Both the position numbers and the translations under genes were made by a program. Below the pieces are notes generated by a model. It was given only the letters and a program-made list of their open reading frames with translations. It ran no database searches and was not told the DNA's origin. A DNA stretch of 64,000 nt from Acetobacter sp. (lineage in GTDB: Bacteria; Pseudomonadota; Alphaproteobacteria; Acetobacterales; Acetobacteraceae). The DNA lies in assembly GCF_022483985.1 (NCBI RefSeq), contig NZ_JAKVME010000002.1, positions 124,001-188,000 on the forward strand, written 5' to 3'. Below, in pieces: positions 54,534-63,069 of this stretch (the stretch's first letter is position 1; every line of letters begins with the position of its first letter).

Positions 54534-55670
54534 ATGGATACTTACGCGATTCTAAAACTTGTCTGGGCCGGTATTCTGGGTGTCCTGTTTATCGGGCTGG
54601 GCGTGATGGTCGGCATGGATATGGGTGTGGGCACATTGCTACGCTTTGTCGGTCGTAATGACGGTGAGCGTCGGACCGCGCTCAACATCATTGGCCCACA
54701 CTGGGACGGCAATCAAGTCTGGTTCATTCTCGGCGGTGGCGCGATTTTCGCTGCTTTCCCGACACTGTACGCCACCTCGTTCTCAGTCTTTTACGTTGTC
54801 ATGATTCTGCTGCTGTTCAGCATGATTCTACGGCCGGTGGCTTTTGAATATCGCTCCAAGGTTGATTGCAAACGCTGGCGTGCAAGCTGGGACGGTGTTT
54901 TCCTGATCTCGGGTGCTCTGCCGATGTTCATCTACGGCGCGGCCTTCGGTAATGTGCTTGAAGGAGTGGGTTATCATTTTGGCTGGACCGGTCAGTATTA
55001 TCAGGATGAATCGTTTTTTTCCTATCTGATCAATCCGTTTGCGGTTCTGTGCGGACTGATGTCGGTGGCTCTCAGCGTCTATCAGGGCGGTGTGATGCTG
55101 ATGCTGCGTTCCGAAGAGCCGATTCATGGCCGAGCCCGTCGTTATGCGATGCGCGGCGGCGTGGTTGCTGCCGCCCTGTTTCTAATCGGTGGTGTCTTCA
55201 TAAGGCGTCTGAACGGTTTCCATCTGAATGACGCCAATCCCGGCATGCCCGCCAATCCGGTGCAGGGTCAGCATGTGACCGTCAGTGTCGGCGGCTGGCT
55301 GGATAATTTCCAACTCCATCCGATCCTGTGGCTTTTACCGCTGCTTGGCGTGTTCTGCATGCTGTTCGGTACGGCAATGGTGAAGGCCGATCGTCCTGTT
55401 GTCGCCTGGTGGACGGGTGTCGGTTCATGGATCGGCACGATTGGTACTGTTGGCGTCGCGATGTTTCCGTTTCTTATGCCCTCGTCCACGGCGCCTGATC
55501 AAAGTCTGACGATCTGGAACAGCACAGCCAGCGCCTATGGTCTGACCTGTATGCTGGTGGTCGCCTCAATCTTTGTGCCGCTGATCCTTTGCTACACATC
55601 CTGGTGTTATTACGTCATGCGCGGCAAGGTCCGGACTGCTGACATAATTCACGATAGTCATAGTTACTGA
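54534..55670 (+). CDS. cydB: Cytochrome bd ubiquinol oxidase subunit II
   Basis: The second large subunit of the bd oxidase. The 378-residue protein has eight or so transmembrane helices, the N-terminal LKLVWAGILGVLFIGLGVMV, the family signature IGPHWDGNQVWFILGGGAIF with FAAFPTLYATSFSVFY, and the closing SPLTIWN-like QSLTIWNSTAS. AAGGGG lies upstream of the ATG at 54534, which follows the cydA stop by 13 bases. It is followed at ten bases by the CydX-like gene. Confidence 0.95.
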   Translation: MDTYAILKLVWAGILGVLFIGLGVMVGMDMGVGTLLRFVGRNDGERRTALNIIGPHWDGNQVWFILGGGAIFAAFPTLYATSFSVFYVVMILLLFSMILRPVAFEYRSKVDCKRWRASWDGVFLISGALPMFIYGAAFGNVLEGVGYHFGWTGQYYQDESFFSYLINPFAVLCGLMSVALSVYQGGVMLMLRSEEPIHGRARRYAMRGGVVAAALFLIGGVFIRRLNGFHLNDANPGMPANPVQGQHVTVSVGGWLDNFQLHPILWLLPLLGVFCMLFGTAMVKADRPVVAWWTGVGSWIGTIGTVGVAMFPFLMPSSTAPDQSLTIWNSTASAYGLTCMLVVASIFVPLILCYTSWCYYVMRGKVRTADIIHDSHSY

Positions 55671-55680
55671 AAGGAATGTC

Positions 55681-55872
55681 ATGAATATCATACGTCTGGC
55701 TGGTCTGGCTGCGGTTCTGGTCGTGGCGCTTCTGTTCGCCGTTTTCGTCGGCGATCAGGGGCCGTGGTATTTCGCATGGGTCGTCGGGACGGTGATGATC
55801 ATTCTCATCTCCGGCGCTGGCGCTATTTTGCTGGATGCTCAGGATGAAAGCACTTCGGAAAAGGAAATCTGA
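55681..55872 (+). CDS. cydX: Extended CydX-like small membrane protein
   Basis: A 63-residue protein with two hydrophobic segments. Residues about 5-25 (AGLAAVLVVALLFAVFV) precede a CydX-like segment GPWYFAWVVGTVMIILISGA, where WYF-x-W followed by hydrophobics and Gly is the hallmark of the CydX subunit that stabilises the heme centres. Normal CydX is only about 37 residues with one helix, so this version has an extra N-terminal helix and an acidic C-terminus (DESTSEKEI). It directly follows cydB, as cydX does. The extension could be a fused helper subunit. Confidence 0.65.
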   Translation: MNIIRLAGLAAVLVVALLFAVFVGDQGPWYFAWVVGTVMIILISGAGAILLDAQDESTSEKEI

Positions 55873-55874
55873 TC

Positions 55875-55973
55875 ATGATGGGTGATCTGGAACGAATTAT
55901 TTTCTTCATTCCCGCGCTCTATCTGACGTTTTACATTGCAGCGGTCATCTACGTACGACGGCTGTTTCCCTGA
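55875..55973 (+). CDS. 32-residue membrane microprotein in the cyd operon
   Basis: A short gene starting two bases after the CydX-like stop, with AAGGAA as ribosome site. It reads MMGDLERIIFFIPALYLTFY then IAAVIYVRRLFP: one transmembrane helix with a short acidic N-terminus and basic C-terminus. Size and location suggest a bd-oxidase accessory subunit (CydH/CydY or YnhF-like), but the sequence does not match one I know. Good coding signals: tight spacing on both sides and a positive-inside helix. Confidence 0.6.
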   Translation: MMGDLERIIFFIPALYLTFYIAAVIYVRRLFP

Positions 55974-55993
55974 GAACTGAAGGAAGCGGGCGT

Positions 55994-56416
55994 ATGAGCT
56001 GGATGCACATCCTTCAGGCAACGGGCGGCGGAATGATGATCGGTCTTTCCGCCGCGATCTTTCTTCTGCTTGACGGGCGTATTGTCGGCATCAGTGGTAT
56101 ACTCGATGGTCTGTTAGGTCCTCTTGACCGGACGACGCAGGCGAATATTGCATTTGTTGCAGGGCTTCTGGTGGCGGTTCCGCTCTGCTGTGTTGTGACC
56201 GGCATCTGGCCATCGGTCCATGTCGTGACGCCCTGGCCGATGCTTGTGCTCGCGGGGCTGCTGGTCGGTTTCGGCACGCGCATGGGTTCGGGCTGCACCA
56301 GCGGTCATGGTGTGTGTGGTCTGGCACGGCTGTCGCCCCGCTCGGCTGCGGCCGTCGCCACGTTCATGCTCACGGCCTTCATAACGGTTTTTATTGTTCA
56401 TCACCTCGGAGGATAA
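55994..56416 (+). CDS. YeeE/YedE-family transporter, N-terminal half
   Basis: A 140-residue membrane protein with four helices. The family hallmark is GFGTRMGSGCTSGHGVCGLA, whose Cys carries sulfur in YeeE-type thiosulfate transporters, and it starts like the first repeat (GGGMMIGLSAAIFLLLDGRI). YeeE/YedE (DUF395) proteins take up thiosulfate or other sulfur. It overlaps the next half-protein in operon spacing and follows the cyd genes. In BigR-type operons these two-half transporters sit with BLH proteins, so sulfur export or uptake is a likely role here. Confidence 0.85.
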   Translation: MSWMHILQATGGGMMIGLSAAIFLLLDGRIVGISGILDGLLGPLDRTTQANIAFVAGLLVAVPLCCVVTGIWPSVHVVTPWPMLVLAGLLVGFGTRMGSGCTSGHGVCGLARLSPRSAAAVATFMLTAFITVFIVHHLGG

Positions 56417-56421
56417 GACCG

Positions 56422-56835
56422 ATGAATATTCTGGTTGCTCTGGGGTGTGGCGTCCTGTTCGGACTGGGTCTTGTCTTTTCAGGAATGGTCGATCCGGTCA
56501 GAGTGCTCGGCTTTCTCGATCTGGCTGGCAAGTGGGATCCCACGCTGATCTTCGTGCTGTGTGGCGCGGTATCCGTTTCTTTTGTGGGGTACCGTCTGTC
56601 TCGGCGGATGAGCAAACCTGTTTGCGCCGAACGATTTAATCTGCCGACCGGAACTGCGATAGACAGCCGCCTGCTGGGTGGTGCTGCGCTATTCGGCATT
56701 GGCTGGGGGCTGGCGGGAATCTGCCCCGGCCCGGCTATTGTCATGCTGGCGATCGAACCAGGCCCTGCCTGCCTGTTTGTTACTGCCATGATAACGGGAA
56801 TGCTTCTGCGAAGAGTGCTTGCCGATTCTTATTGA
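56422..56835 (+). CDS. YeeE/YedE-family transporter, C-terminal half
   Basis: A 137-residue membrane protein forming the second half of the DUF395 transporter. It has VALGCGVLFGLGLVFSGMVD and PVRVLGFLDLAGKWDPTLIF, and the paired Cys motif in GIGWGLAGICPGPAIVMLAI. It starts five bases after the first half, with GGAGG as ribosome site. The two genes together equal one full-length YeeE, split as in other alphaproteobacteria. It is the last clear gene of the cyd operon. Confidence 0.85.
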   Translation: MNILVALGCGVLFGLGLVFSGMVDPVRVLGFLDLAGKWDPTLIFVLCGAVSVSFVGYRLSRRMSKPVCAERFNLPTGTAIDSRLLGGAALFGIGWGLAGICPGPAIVMLAIEPGPACLFVTAMITGMLLRRVLADSY

Positions 56836-56947
56836 AGTATAATGGTGTAAATAGACTTTCTCCTGTGCTGATTTTCAAGGGCAACTGATACGTCTCTGGT
56901 ATTGCTCCGGTTGCCATGACCTGAAATTATAGAGCAATCCATAGATC

Positions 56948-57205
56948 ATGCTTTCATGCTTGCTGAGCATGGGAGACGAGGCAGCATTGACTACTATGGC
57001 AACGCACGCTAGGCCGATCCTGCTCGCAGAACAGCACGCTTTTTTTGAAGCTGATCCCTTCGGATTGAAAAAAGCGCAACAGCATCACCGTGCCGGCCTG
57101 AACGCCATGCGCGTCGCGCAGGCGGACCGACAGCGCCTCTACAGTTCAGAGAAAAATACAATAATAGTGGCAAAGAACGGTCAAATTTTTCTCATCGAGG
57201 CATAA
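56948..57205 (+). CDS. Uncertain small open reading frame, 85 aa
   Basis: A possible small protein reading ARPILLAEQHAFFEADPFGL, KKAQQHHRAGLNAMRVAQAD and NTIIVAKNGQIFLIEA. No family is recognised. It overlaps the end of the convergent glycosyltransferase by 25 bases and has no strong ribosome site; an ATG at 56996 is an alternative start. It may be a real small helical protein or a chance open frame. Confidence 0.25.
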   Translation: MLSCLLSMGDEAALTTMATHARPILLAEQHAFFEADPFGLKKAQQHHRAGLNAMRVAQADRQRLYSSEKNTIIVAKNGQIFLIEA

Positions 57206-58338
57206 AGCTCGAAGAGACGTTCGAAATGATGCTCCATGCTGCCAAGACGCAGGCCCGCTTGGTAAGCCTGTTCCGACAGCGATGTGCGCTCTCTGGCAGC
57301 AAGTCGGAGCAGGGCATTTGCGGCATCGGAGGCAGAGCCCGGTTTGTAGATCTCTGCCCATTGTGGAGAGGAGAGTTCACCAGCACCTCCTGCACGAGGT
57401 GTAATCACAGGAGTTCCAGAAACAAGAGATTCAGCAACAACAAATCCAAAGGTTTCTGAAGTCGAACCATGGAGAAGCGCATCGGCACTTGCTGTCATGC
57501 CAGCAAGCAATTCACGATCATCTACACGTCCCGCGATATGGACGTGTTTTGTCTGTGATGCTTTTCGACAAATGCGCTTGTGAAATAAACCATCTCCAAT
57601 AATGAAAAGTCCAATCTGTCTGGTTCGCTGTGCCAGTGTCACAGCGTCTATCAGCATTTCCACCCGTTTTTCCGGATGATGTCGACCTATAATGATGACG
57701 AGAAGAGCTTCTGGTCCAAGACCGCATTGAGTCAGCATCTGTTGGCGTAAAGACTCGTTCCGGTAAGCCGGAGAAAAACGTTCACTGTCGATACCAAATG
57801 GTACAGTGTGCAGGTTTTTTAAGCCATATTTTGAAAACCGTGAAGCTAGCCATTGACCCGCAACGATACAACCATTGTAATGATCGTTCAGACGGCGGAG
57901 ATAACGCCAGAAAAAGCTGAACATCGTATCAATCGTGTCGGGTGCAAAGTAACTCTCAAGCATCATCTGTGGATAGACGGCTACAGGATCAGCATGCATG
58001 AAAAGCGCACGTGGGGCAGATCCTGGCCACGTTCCGGCAATCCATCCTCCACGCCAGGGGGATGAGCCTTCCAGAAAGTCCGGTTTCAATTTATCAAGAA
58101 TACGCCAGACAGGCGCTTTTTTTATGAACATATGATAATTGGTATCAAAGGGAAGTTGAGGGCTTTTAACCCATATCAATTGGCCCTCTCCCCGGCGTTC
58201 GATGCTGTCTTCCGGTCCGGGGGCGATAACAGCTAGGCTGTGGCCATTTCTTTCTGCGGCCTTGAACTTCTCTTCAACATATGTACGGACACCGCCACTC
58301 GTTGGTGAATAGAACTCTGAAATATCAACTATTTTCAA
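57181..58338 (-). CDS. GT4-family glycosyltransferase
   Basis: A 385-residue GT-B retaining transferase. The acceptor loop is MKIVDISEFYSPTSGGVRTY, the linker has GIDSERFSPAYRNESLR, the C-terminal domain has IIIGRHHPEKRVEMLIDA, and the donor-site E-x7-E lies in SETFGFVVAESLVSGTPVIT. The start is coupled to the upstream glycosyltransferase stop (ATGA overlap at 58335-58338), so both act in the same pathway. Its sugar and acceptor are unknown; mannosyl- or glucosyltransferase-like, as in phosphatidyl-sugar synthesis. Confidence 0.88.
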   Translation of the reverse strand: MKIVDISEFYSPTSGGVRTYVEEKFKAAERNGHSLAVIAPGPEDSIERRGEGQLIWVKSPQLPFDTNYHMFIKKAPVWRILDKLKPDFLEGSSPWRGGWIAGTWPGSAPRALFMHADPVAVYPQMMLESYFAPDTIDTMFSFFWRYLRRLNDHYNGCIVAGQWLASRFSKYGLKNLHTVPFGIDSERFSPAYRNESLRQQMLTQCGLGPEALLVIIIGRHHPEKRVEMLIDAVTLAQRTRQIGLFIIGDGLFHKRICRKASQTKHVHIAGRVDDRELLAGMTASADALLHGSTSETFGFVVAESLVSGTPVITPRAGGAGELSSPQWAEIYKPGSASDAANALLRLAARERTSLSEQAYQAGLRLGSMEHHFERLFELYASMRKI

Positions 58339-59564
58339 TGGAATATCCGTACAATGGTTTTATATCTGGCTAGAAGGTTTTTCATGGTTTCATCCCATGA
58401 GAAGGTCAGCGCCCGGGCACGTGCGGCAGCACTCATGCGACCGCGTTTAATCGGGTCAAGGGCAAGATCAGCCACATGAGCGGTAAAATCCTCCACGTCG
58501 TGAGGTCTGGCAAGGAAACCCGTAAGGCCATCTTGCACGAGAGACTGGCTCCCTGTGGCGTTCGCACAGATGCAGGGCAGTCCGGACGCCATGGCCTCCA
58601 GAGTCACATTTCCAAAAGTCTCTGTTTCACTCGGAAAGAGAAATATGTCTGATGAGGCATATGTGGTTGCGAGATCCTGGCCCTGCTGAAAGCCAAGGAA
58701 TATTGCGTCAGGAATTTCCCGTTCCAGTTCTGCGCGCGCTGGGCCATCTCCTGCAACAACGGGTCGAACGGGAATATTGCGTGCTCTGAGAGCCTTGATG
58801 GTGGCGGCGAAAATGCCAAGCTGTTTCTCACGCACAAGACGAGAAACAAACAGAACGATTATTTCATCAGGGGAAATTCCATGCATTGCTCTCCAGTCTT
58901 TTGAACGGTGGACCGGATTGAACATTTGCGGGTCAACACCGCGAGACCATAGAATGAGATTGCCTTTCTGATTGTCGGTAATAAGTGTGTCGATCATAGA
59001 CTGTGTTGGAACGTAAATTTCCTGACAATTTGAATAATATTTTGAAAGATATCGTTTGAGGGGTGATTTGAAAATTGAAAGGCCGGGATAATATTTGAGA
59101 TAAGTCTCGTAGCGCGTATGATAGGAAGCAACGAGAGGAATTTTCAGTTTTCGTGCAATCCTGAGTGCCGAATATCCGAGCGGATCAGGAGCCAGCGCGA
59201 CATGCATTAAATCAGGCTTGAATTTTTCGATTTCTCCCCGAGGCAGACCAAAGGCGAGCCGGTATTCGTTTCGTCCCGGAAGGGCGACCGAAGGAACAGG
59301 AACGACGGTTCCTTTATAATCGAATGCAGGTTGTTTTGAAACAGGTGTATATATGCGGACTTCCACGCCCTGACTTTCCAGATAATCGACCAATCGATTC
59401 ATCGTCAGCGCGACACCGTCTCGTATGTAGTTATATGAACTGGCCACAATTGCTACCCGAAGTGGCGACGATTTTACTTCGGAAGAAAATAGACCACATT
59501 CTGGTAATATTGTGTCTGGTTCCCGGATTGCCATGCGACGATGGGAAGTCATGACAGTGTTCAT
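58335..59564 (-). CDS. GT4-family glycosyltransferase, MgtA/SqdX-like
   Basis: A 409-residue transferase. It has LRVAIVASSYNYIRDGVALT, the family-typical LVASYHTRYETYLKYYPG, then IVLFVSRLVREKQLGIFAAT and GDGPARAELEREIPDAIFLG, with E-x7-E in SETETFGNVTLEAMASGLPC. The HTRYETYLKYY region resembles GDP-mannose-dependent mannosyltransferase MgtA and sulfolipid SqdX, so a lipid acceptor (diacylglycerol or phosphatidylinositol-like) is possible. I use the ATG at 59564; a TTG nine bases earlier is also possible. It precedes the 57181 gene with an overlap. Confidence 0.85.
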   Translation of the reverse strand: MNTVMTSHRRMAIREPDTILPECGLFSSEVKSSPLRVAIVASSYNYIRDGVALTMNRLVDYLESQGVEVRIYTPVSKQPAFDYKGTVVPVPSVALPGRNEYRLAFGLPRGEIEKFKPDLMHVALAPDPLGYSALRIARKLKIPLVASYHTRYETYLKYYPGLSIFKSPLKRYLSKYYSNCQEIYVPTQSMIDTLITDNQKGNLILWSRGVDPQMFNPVHRSKDWRAMHGISPDEIIVLFVSRLVREKQLGIFAATIKALRARNIPVRPVVAGDGPARAELEREIPDAIFLGFQQGQDLATTYASSDIFLFPSETETFGNVTLEAMASGLPCICANATGSQSLVQDGLTGFLARPHDVEDFTAHVADLALDPIKRGRMSAAARARALTFSWDETMKNLLARYKTIVRIFH

Positions 59565-59751
59565 GCGTTTCAATCACCAGAGAGGTTGTGTCGCAACGCT
59601 ATATCGTACGAAAATGGATGTTTTGAAGTTAAATTGCCACAATTTCATTAAATTATAACAATAGAGTTGACGAAATTCAATTACGTTGGCATGTCTTTAA
59701 TAAGAACTTTGTGTGTATGCCCTGTATATATAGAGAGAAATTCGGAAAAAA

Positions 59752-60708
59752 GTGTTTTCGTTTATACAATCAATAATCCATCGCATTCAGCTCACAGTTC
59801 GGTGGATTATTCCCGTAATTTTTCTGATTTTGCTTGTCAGGAACCTGTCGAAGATTGGCTGGCTAGAGGTCTGGTATGCCCGGCCTGAAAATCCGTTTTT
59901 TTATCTTCTTCAGATTCTTGCCTATGTTCTTTTGCCGATTTCAGAGTGGATCATTTATAGACGGCTTTTGACAAGCGATTCTCGACTGACGCCGGCAGTA
60001 TTTTTTCAGAAGCGCTATCTCAATGCGATGGTAGTAGAATATTCCGGTGAGGCATATTTCTTCCTATGGGCGAAAAATACTCTTGGAATAGAGACAAAAA
60101 AACTGATGCAGGTTGTCCGGGACTCCACACTGCTTTCAGGAGTGGCTGGTCTGGCTTTGTTATGTGTAGTCTTTCTATTTTTTATTTTTCTTGGTCACAA
60201 TAATGTTCAGGAAATTTTGAGGAATTGGTACGGCTCAATCCTTGCTGTAGCCCTGCTGCCACTTGTTCCCTGTCTTGTCATCGTTTTCGGACGCAAACAC
60301 CTTACATATCTGACGCATCGCGAAATGGCATGGACATTTTGTATGCATCTGTCGCGAAGTATCATCAATTTCTTTCTGGAGGTTCTGGCGTGGTGGTTGT
60401 CGGGAGCCCTGAATGGGCTGATATTGTGTTTTGATTTTGTTGCTCTGCGTTTCGTTCTGTCCCGTCTGCCTTTCATCCCCGGTAAAGAACTGATTTTTCT
60501 CGGGGCTGGCTTGGAGTTGTCTGGAGCGTTGGATTTATCCCGCCCGCACGTTGCAGCGGTTCTTATCATTATGACAGTTTTTCCGCAGATTCTGGACTTT
60601 CTGTTGGTTATGACGTCACGGGTCAGGGGAGCATGGAGGAGTCGAGGGCAGAATAAGCCTGGGCGTAGCCCTGAGACATTGTTTCGATCCGACCCTGATC
60701 TTCAATAA
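59752..60708 (+). CDS. Polytopic membrane protein of a polysaccharide cluster
   Basis: A 318-residue protein with about eight hydrophobic helices (IIPVIFLILLVRNLSKIG, FFYLLQILAYVLLPISEWII, LLSGVAGLALLCVVFLFFIF, SILAVALLPLVPCLVIVFGR and more). The overall layout is that of the lysylphosphatidylglycerol-synthase transmembrane/flippase-like (UPF0104) group, but I do not recognise a firm signature. GTG start at 59752 with a weak GAGAG-type ribosome site. It is opposite in direction to the flanking glycosyltransferases and overlaps the end of the next one by 86 bases. A role in moving a lipid-linked sugar is the likeliest guess. Confidence 0.6.
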   Translation: MFSFIQSIIHRIQLTVRWIIPVIFLILLVRNLSKIGWLEVWYARPENPFFYLLQILAYVLLPISEWIIYRRLLTSDSRLTPAVFFQKRYLNAMVVEYSGEAYFFLWAKNTLGIETKKLMQVVRDSTLLSGVAGLALLCVVFLFFIFLGHNNVQEILRNWYGSILAVALLPLVPCLVIVFGRKHLTYLTHREMAWTFCMHLSRSIINFFLEVLAWWLSGALNGLILCFDFVALRFVLSRLPFIPGKELIFLGAGLELSGALDLSRPHVAAVLIIMTVFPQILDFLLVMTSRVRGAWRSRGQNKPGRSPETLFRSDPDLQ

Positions 60709-61735
60709 ATGCTCTGGCTGTTTTTCCCATGCGGGCAATCAAATCCTGTTTATCGACGAGATGGGATATCTGTATGACGAGCGCCTGTGTTGTCCGATGA
60801 TCGAGAAGCCAGCCGGTACTGCCGTTCTGCACGATTTCCGGAATGCCTCCACCTCTGAACGCGATGACGGGACGCCCCATTGAAAGGGCTTCCATGACGG
60901 ACAAGCCCAACGGTTCATCATATGATGTGTTAACGGCCAGATGACATGAAGCGAGAACGGGACGTGGATCAGGCTGGTACCCCATAAAGGTGATTCGATC
61001 GTGCACACCGAGGGAGATGGCGAGTTTTTCGAGTGTCTGCCGTTGACTCCCATCGCCAGCAATTTTCAAATAAACCCCGGGTACACGGGCAACAGCCTTA
61101 ATCAGAAGATGCGCCCCTTTCCATGGTTCCAGGCGGCAGATCAGGGCGAGAGTCAGGGGTGTTTTGTCAGATGGCGGGAGGTGTTCAGAGAAATACTCTG
61201 AGTCCACGCCGTTTCGGATGGTATAAAGATGCTTTCGGACGAAAGGCGCACGCAGAGCGACAAAATTGCGCACGTAATCACTGACCGCAACAATACTGTT
61301 TGTGTGGCGTAACGCCCAGTTTCTGAAAAGTGAGCAACTGATATCGGTATAATGCTGGATACCGTGCTCGGTTCTTAAAACAGGAAGGTGAAGTCGTCGT
61401 GCCGCCCTGACCCCAATAATATGGGAAGCGTAGGTATGTACATGGACAATGTCTGCGTTTTCTTCCTGCAGGATGCCTGTTAACCAACGGACATCACGTG
61501 GCCCAAAAGCGCGCCACAGATAGGATAAGGGATCGTCGTGTACGATGCCTCTATCCCTGACCCTTATGCCATGGTCGGTTAACATTGTCCGTAAAGCAGG
61601 ATTGGATGTCATAAGAGCGACTGAATGCTGTGCATTACTCTCTGTTGGCCGGGTTGCCAGATCGACCAACAGTCGCTCGGCCCCGCCAATGGAACCTGCA
61701 ACCACGACGTGAACGACTTTGCGTTGAAGAGTCAT
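60623..61735 (-). CDS. GT4-family glycosyltransferase
   Basis: A 370-residue transferase. Motifs are VVHVVVAGSIGGAERLLVDL, DIVHVHTYASHIIGVRAARR, TIRNGVDSEYFSE, ALICRLEPWKGAHLLIKAVA and the donor E-x7-E in EPLGLSVMEALSMGRPVIAF. It overlaps the upstream glycosyltransferase by four bases, so both are co-expressed. Its 3' end overlaps the convergent membrane-protein gene by 86 bases. Confidence 0.88.
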   Translation of the reverse strand: MTLQRKVVHVVVAGSIGGAERLLVDLATRPTESNAQHSVALMTSNPALRTMLTDHGIRVRDRGIVHDDPLSYLWRAFGPRDVRWLTGILQEENADIVHVHTYASHIIGVRAARRLHLPVLRTEHGIQHYTDISCSLFRNWALRHTNSIVAVSDYVRNFVALRAPFVRKHLYTIRNGVDSEYFSEHLPPSDKTPLTLALICRLEPWKGAHLLIKAVARVPGVYLKIAGDGSQRQTLEKLAISLGVHDRITFMGYQPDPRPVLASCHLAVNTSYDEPLGLSVMEALSMGRPVIAFRGGGIPEIVQNGSTGWLLDHRTTQALVIQISHLVDKQDLIARMGKTARAFIEDQGRIETMSQGYAQAYSALDSSMLP

Positions 61736-63069
61736 GTCTTTTCCTTCGCGGCAAGACTTAACAGAAGGTTCTGTATGGTCGTAGCGTGAGGCTGGGCATC
61801 AAAATCCCGCTTGATCCGCTGTCGTGCGGCCAGACCACGAAGGCGCCACTTTTCCGGCTCGACCAGAGCGTCGTGACATGCTCGTACCATGCCTGAAATA
61901 TCGGCGGGTTTACCCTGAAGCAGTACACCATCCTGTCCGTTTCGGACCATTTCTCCAATACCGCCCATATCAAAACCGATAATGGGCTTGCCCATTGCCA
62001 TTGCCTCCATGACAGACAGGGGAAGTGGGTCGGGATAAACACTTGGCACCATAGCGATGTCGAAGTCAGCCACATAAGGTCGCACATCCGCACGAAATCC
62101 GATGAAATGCATGAAGCCTTCCATTCCCAGCGCTTTGACTTTTTCCCGACAGAGAGTGAGGTGATCGAGAGGCGAATCCTGTGGTGTATCGCCCAGCACG
62201 ACAAACTGACATCGTGAGGCTGCATCAGAGCCTAATGTCGTGAATAAGAGCCGAGCTACTTCGATCAGTTCATAAAATCCCTTATGCGGAAGAATGCGAC
62301 CATGTGCGCCGAACAGCACGACGTTGTCGTCAATTCCAAGTTCTGCACGTAATGATCCTGTTGTGGCTAGGTCCGTCTCGGCTGACATGCCTGAAACGCC
62401 AAGATCTATGGCGTCATGCAGAACCTGAAGCTTTCTGTCCGAAATGCGAAACTGGGGTGTTACAGCCCGAGAAACACAGATGATCGCTTTGACGCCGCTT
62501 CGGGAGGCGAGCCATCGATGCACTGAGCGGAGGCAAGGTGGGACTCCCGGATAAAAAACGTGCCAGACAACAGGGGGGGATTTGGGTAGCACGGCAAGCA
62601 GCCCACCGATAAAACATGCTGTCGTTCCATTGCAGAAAATGACATTGTAGCCTTCTCGTCTGACACGACAGGCGAGCCGTACCATACCCAAAATGGCGCG
62701 TCCGATATTCCCGGCCGCTCTTGTCCAGCGCAGGATGAAGGGCGCTTCGAAATCATGACGTGTCATGACGCGGGAAAGAGGCTGGAAAAGATTTTCGAGC
62801 ATCGCAGGCTCGATGATGATGATCTCGGCAGCTCCGTTTTCTCTGATCCGACGGCTGACAAGTTCTTCCTGCGGAAGCATCACGCTACGTTTTATCTTAT
62901 CTGAATCGAGATATTTCAGAATATTGAGCAGTGTCTGTCCCGGACCGCCATTCCGGGATGTATCATTGATGAACAGGACGTTCAAAGGTCTGTCTTTTTC
63001 AGGAAAACAGGAGCGGAGAGCAGGATCTGGCACGGTTGCGATGGCTTCAGTTGACAGCGGGCTGGTCAA
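61732..63069 (-). CDS. GT4-family glycosyltransferase with altered donor motif
   Basis: A 445-residue transferase. The N-terminus has LNVLFINDTSRNGGPGQTLL; later FCNGTTACFIGGLLAVLPKS, VVLFGAHGRILPHKGFYELI, and the donor region DPLPLSVMEAMAMGKPIIGF, where the first Glu of E-x7-E is Asp. About 60 residues precede the usual start, so the true start is doubtful. The frame opens at a TTG at 63069 with no ribosome site and overlaps the 3' end of the truncated kinase by 23 bases. An internal start within the first 35 codons is possible. Confidence 0.8.
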   Translation of the reverse strand: MTSPLSTEAIATVPDPALRSCFPEKDRPLNVLFINDTSRNGGPGQTLLNILKYLDSDKIKRSVMLPQEELVSRRIRENGAAEIIIIEPAMLENLFQPLSRVMTRHDFEAPFILRWTRAAGNIGRAILGMVRLACRVRREGYNVIFCNGTTACFIGGLLAVLPKSPPVVWHVFYPGVPPCLRSVHRWLASRSGVKAIICVSRAVTPQFRISDRKLQVLHDAIDLGVSGMSAETDLATTGSLRAELGIDDNVVLFGAHGRILPHKGFYELIEVARLLFTTLGSDAASRCQFVVLGDTPQDSPLDHLTLCREKVKALGMEGFMHFIGFRADVRPYVADFDIAMVPSVYPDPLPLSVMEAMAMGKPIIGFDMGGIGEMVRNGQDGVLLQGKPADISGMVRACHDALVEPEKWRLRGLAARQRIKRDFDAQPHATTIQNLLLSLAAKEKT

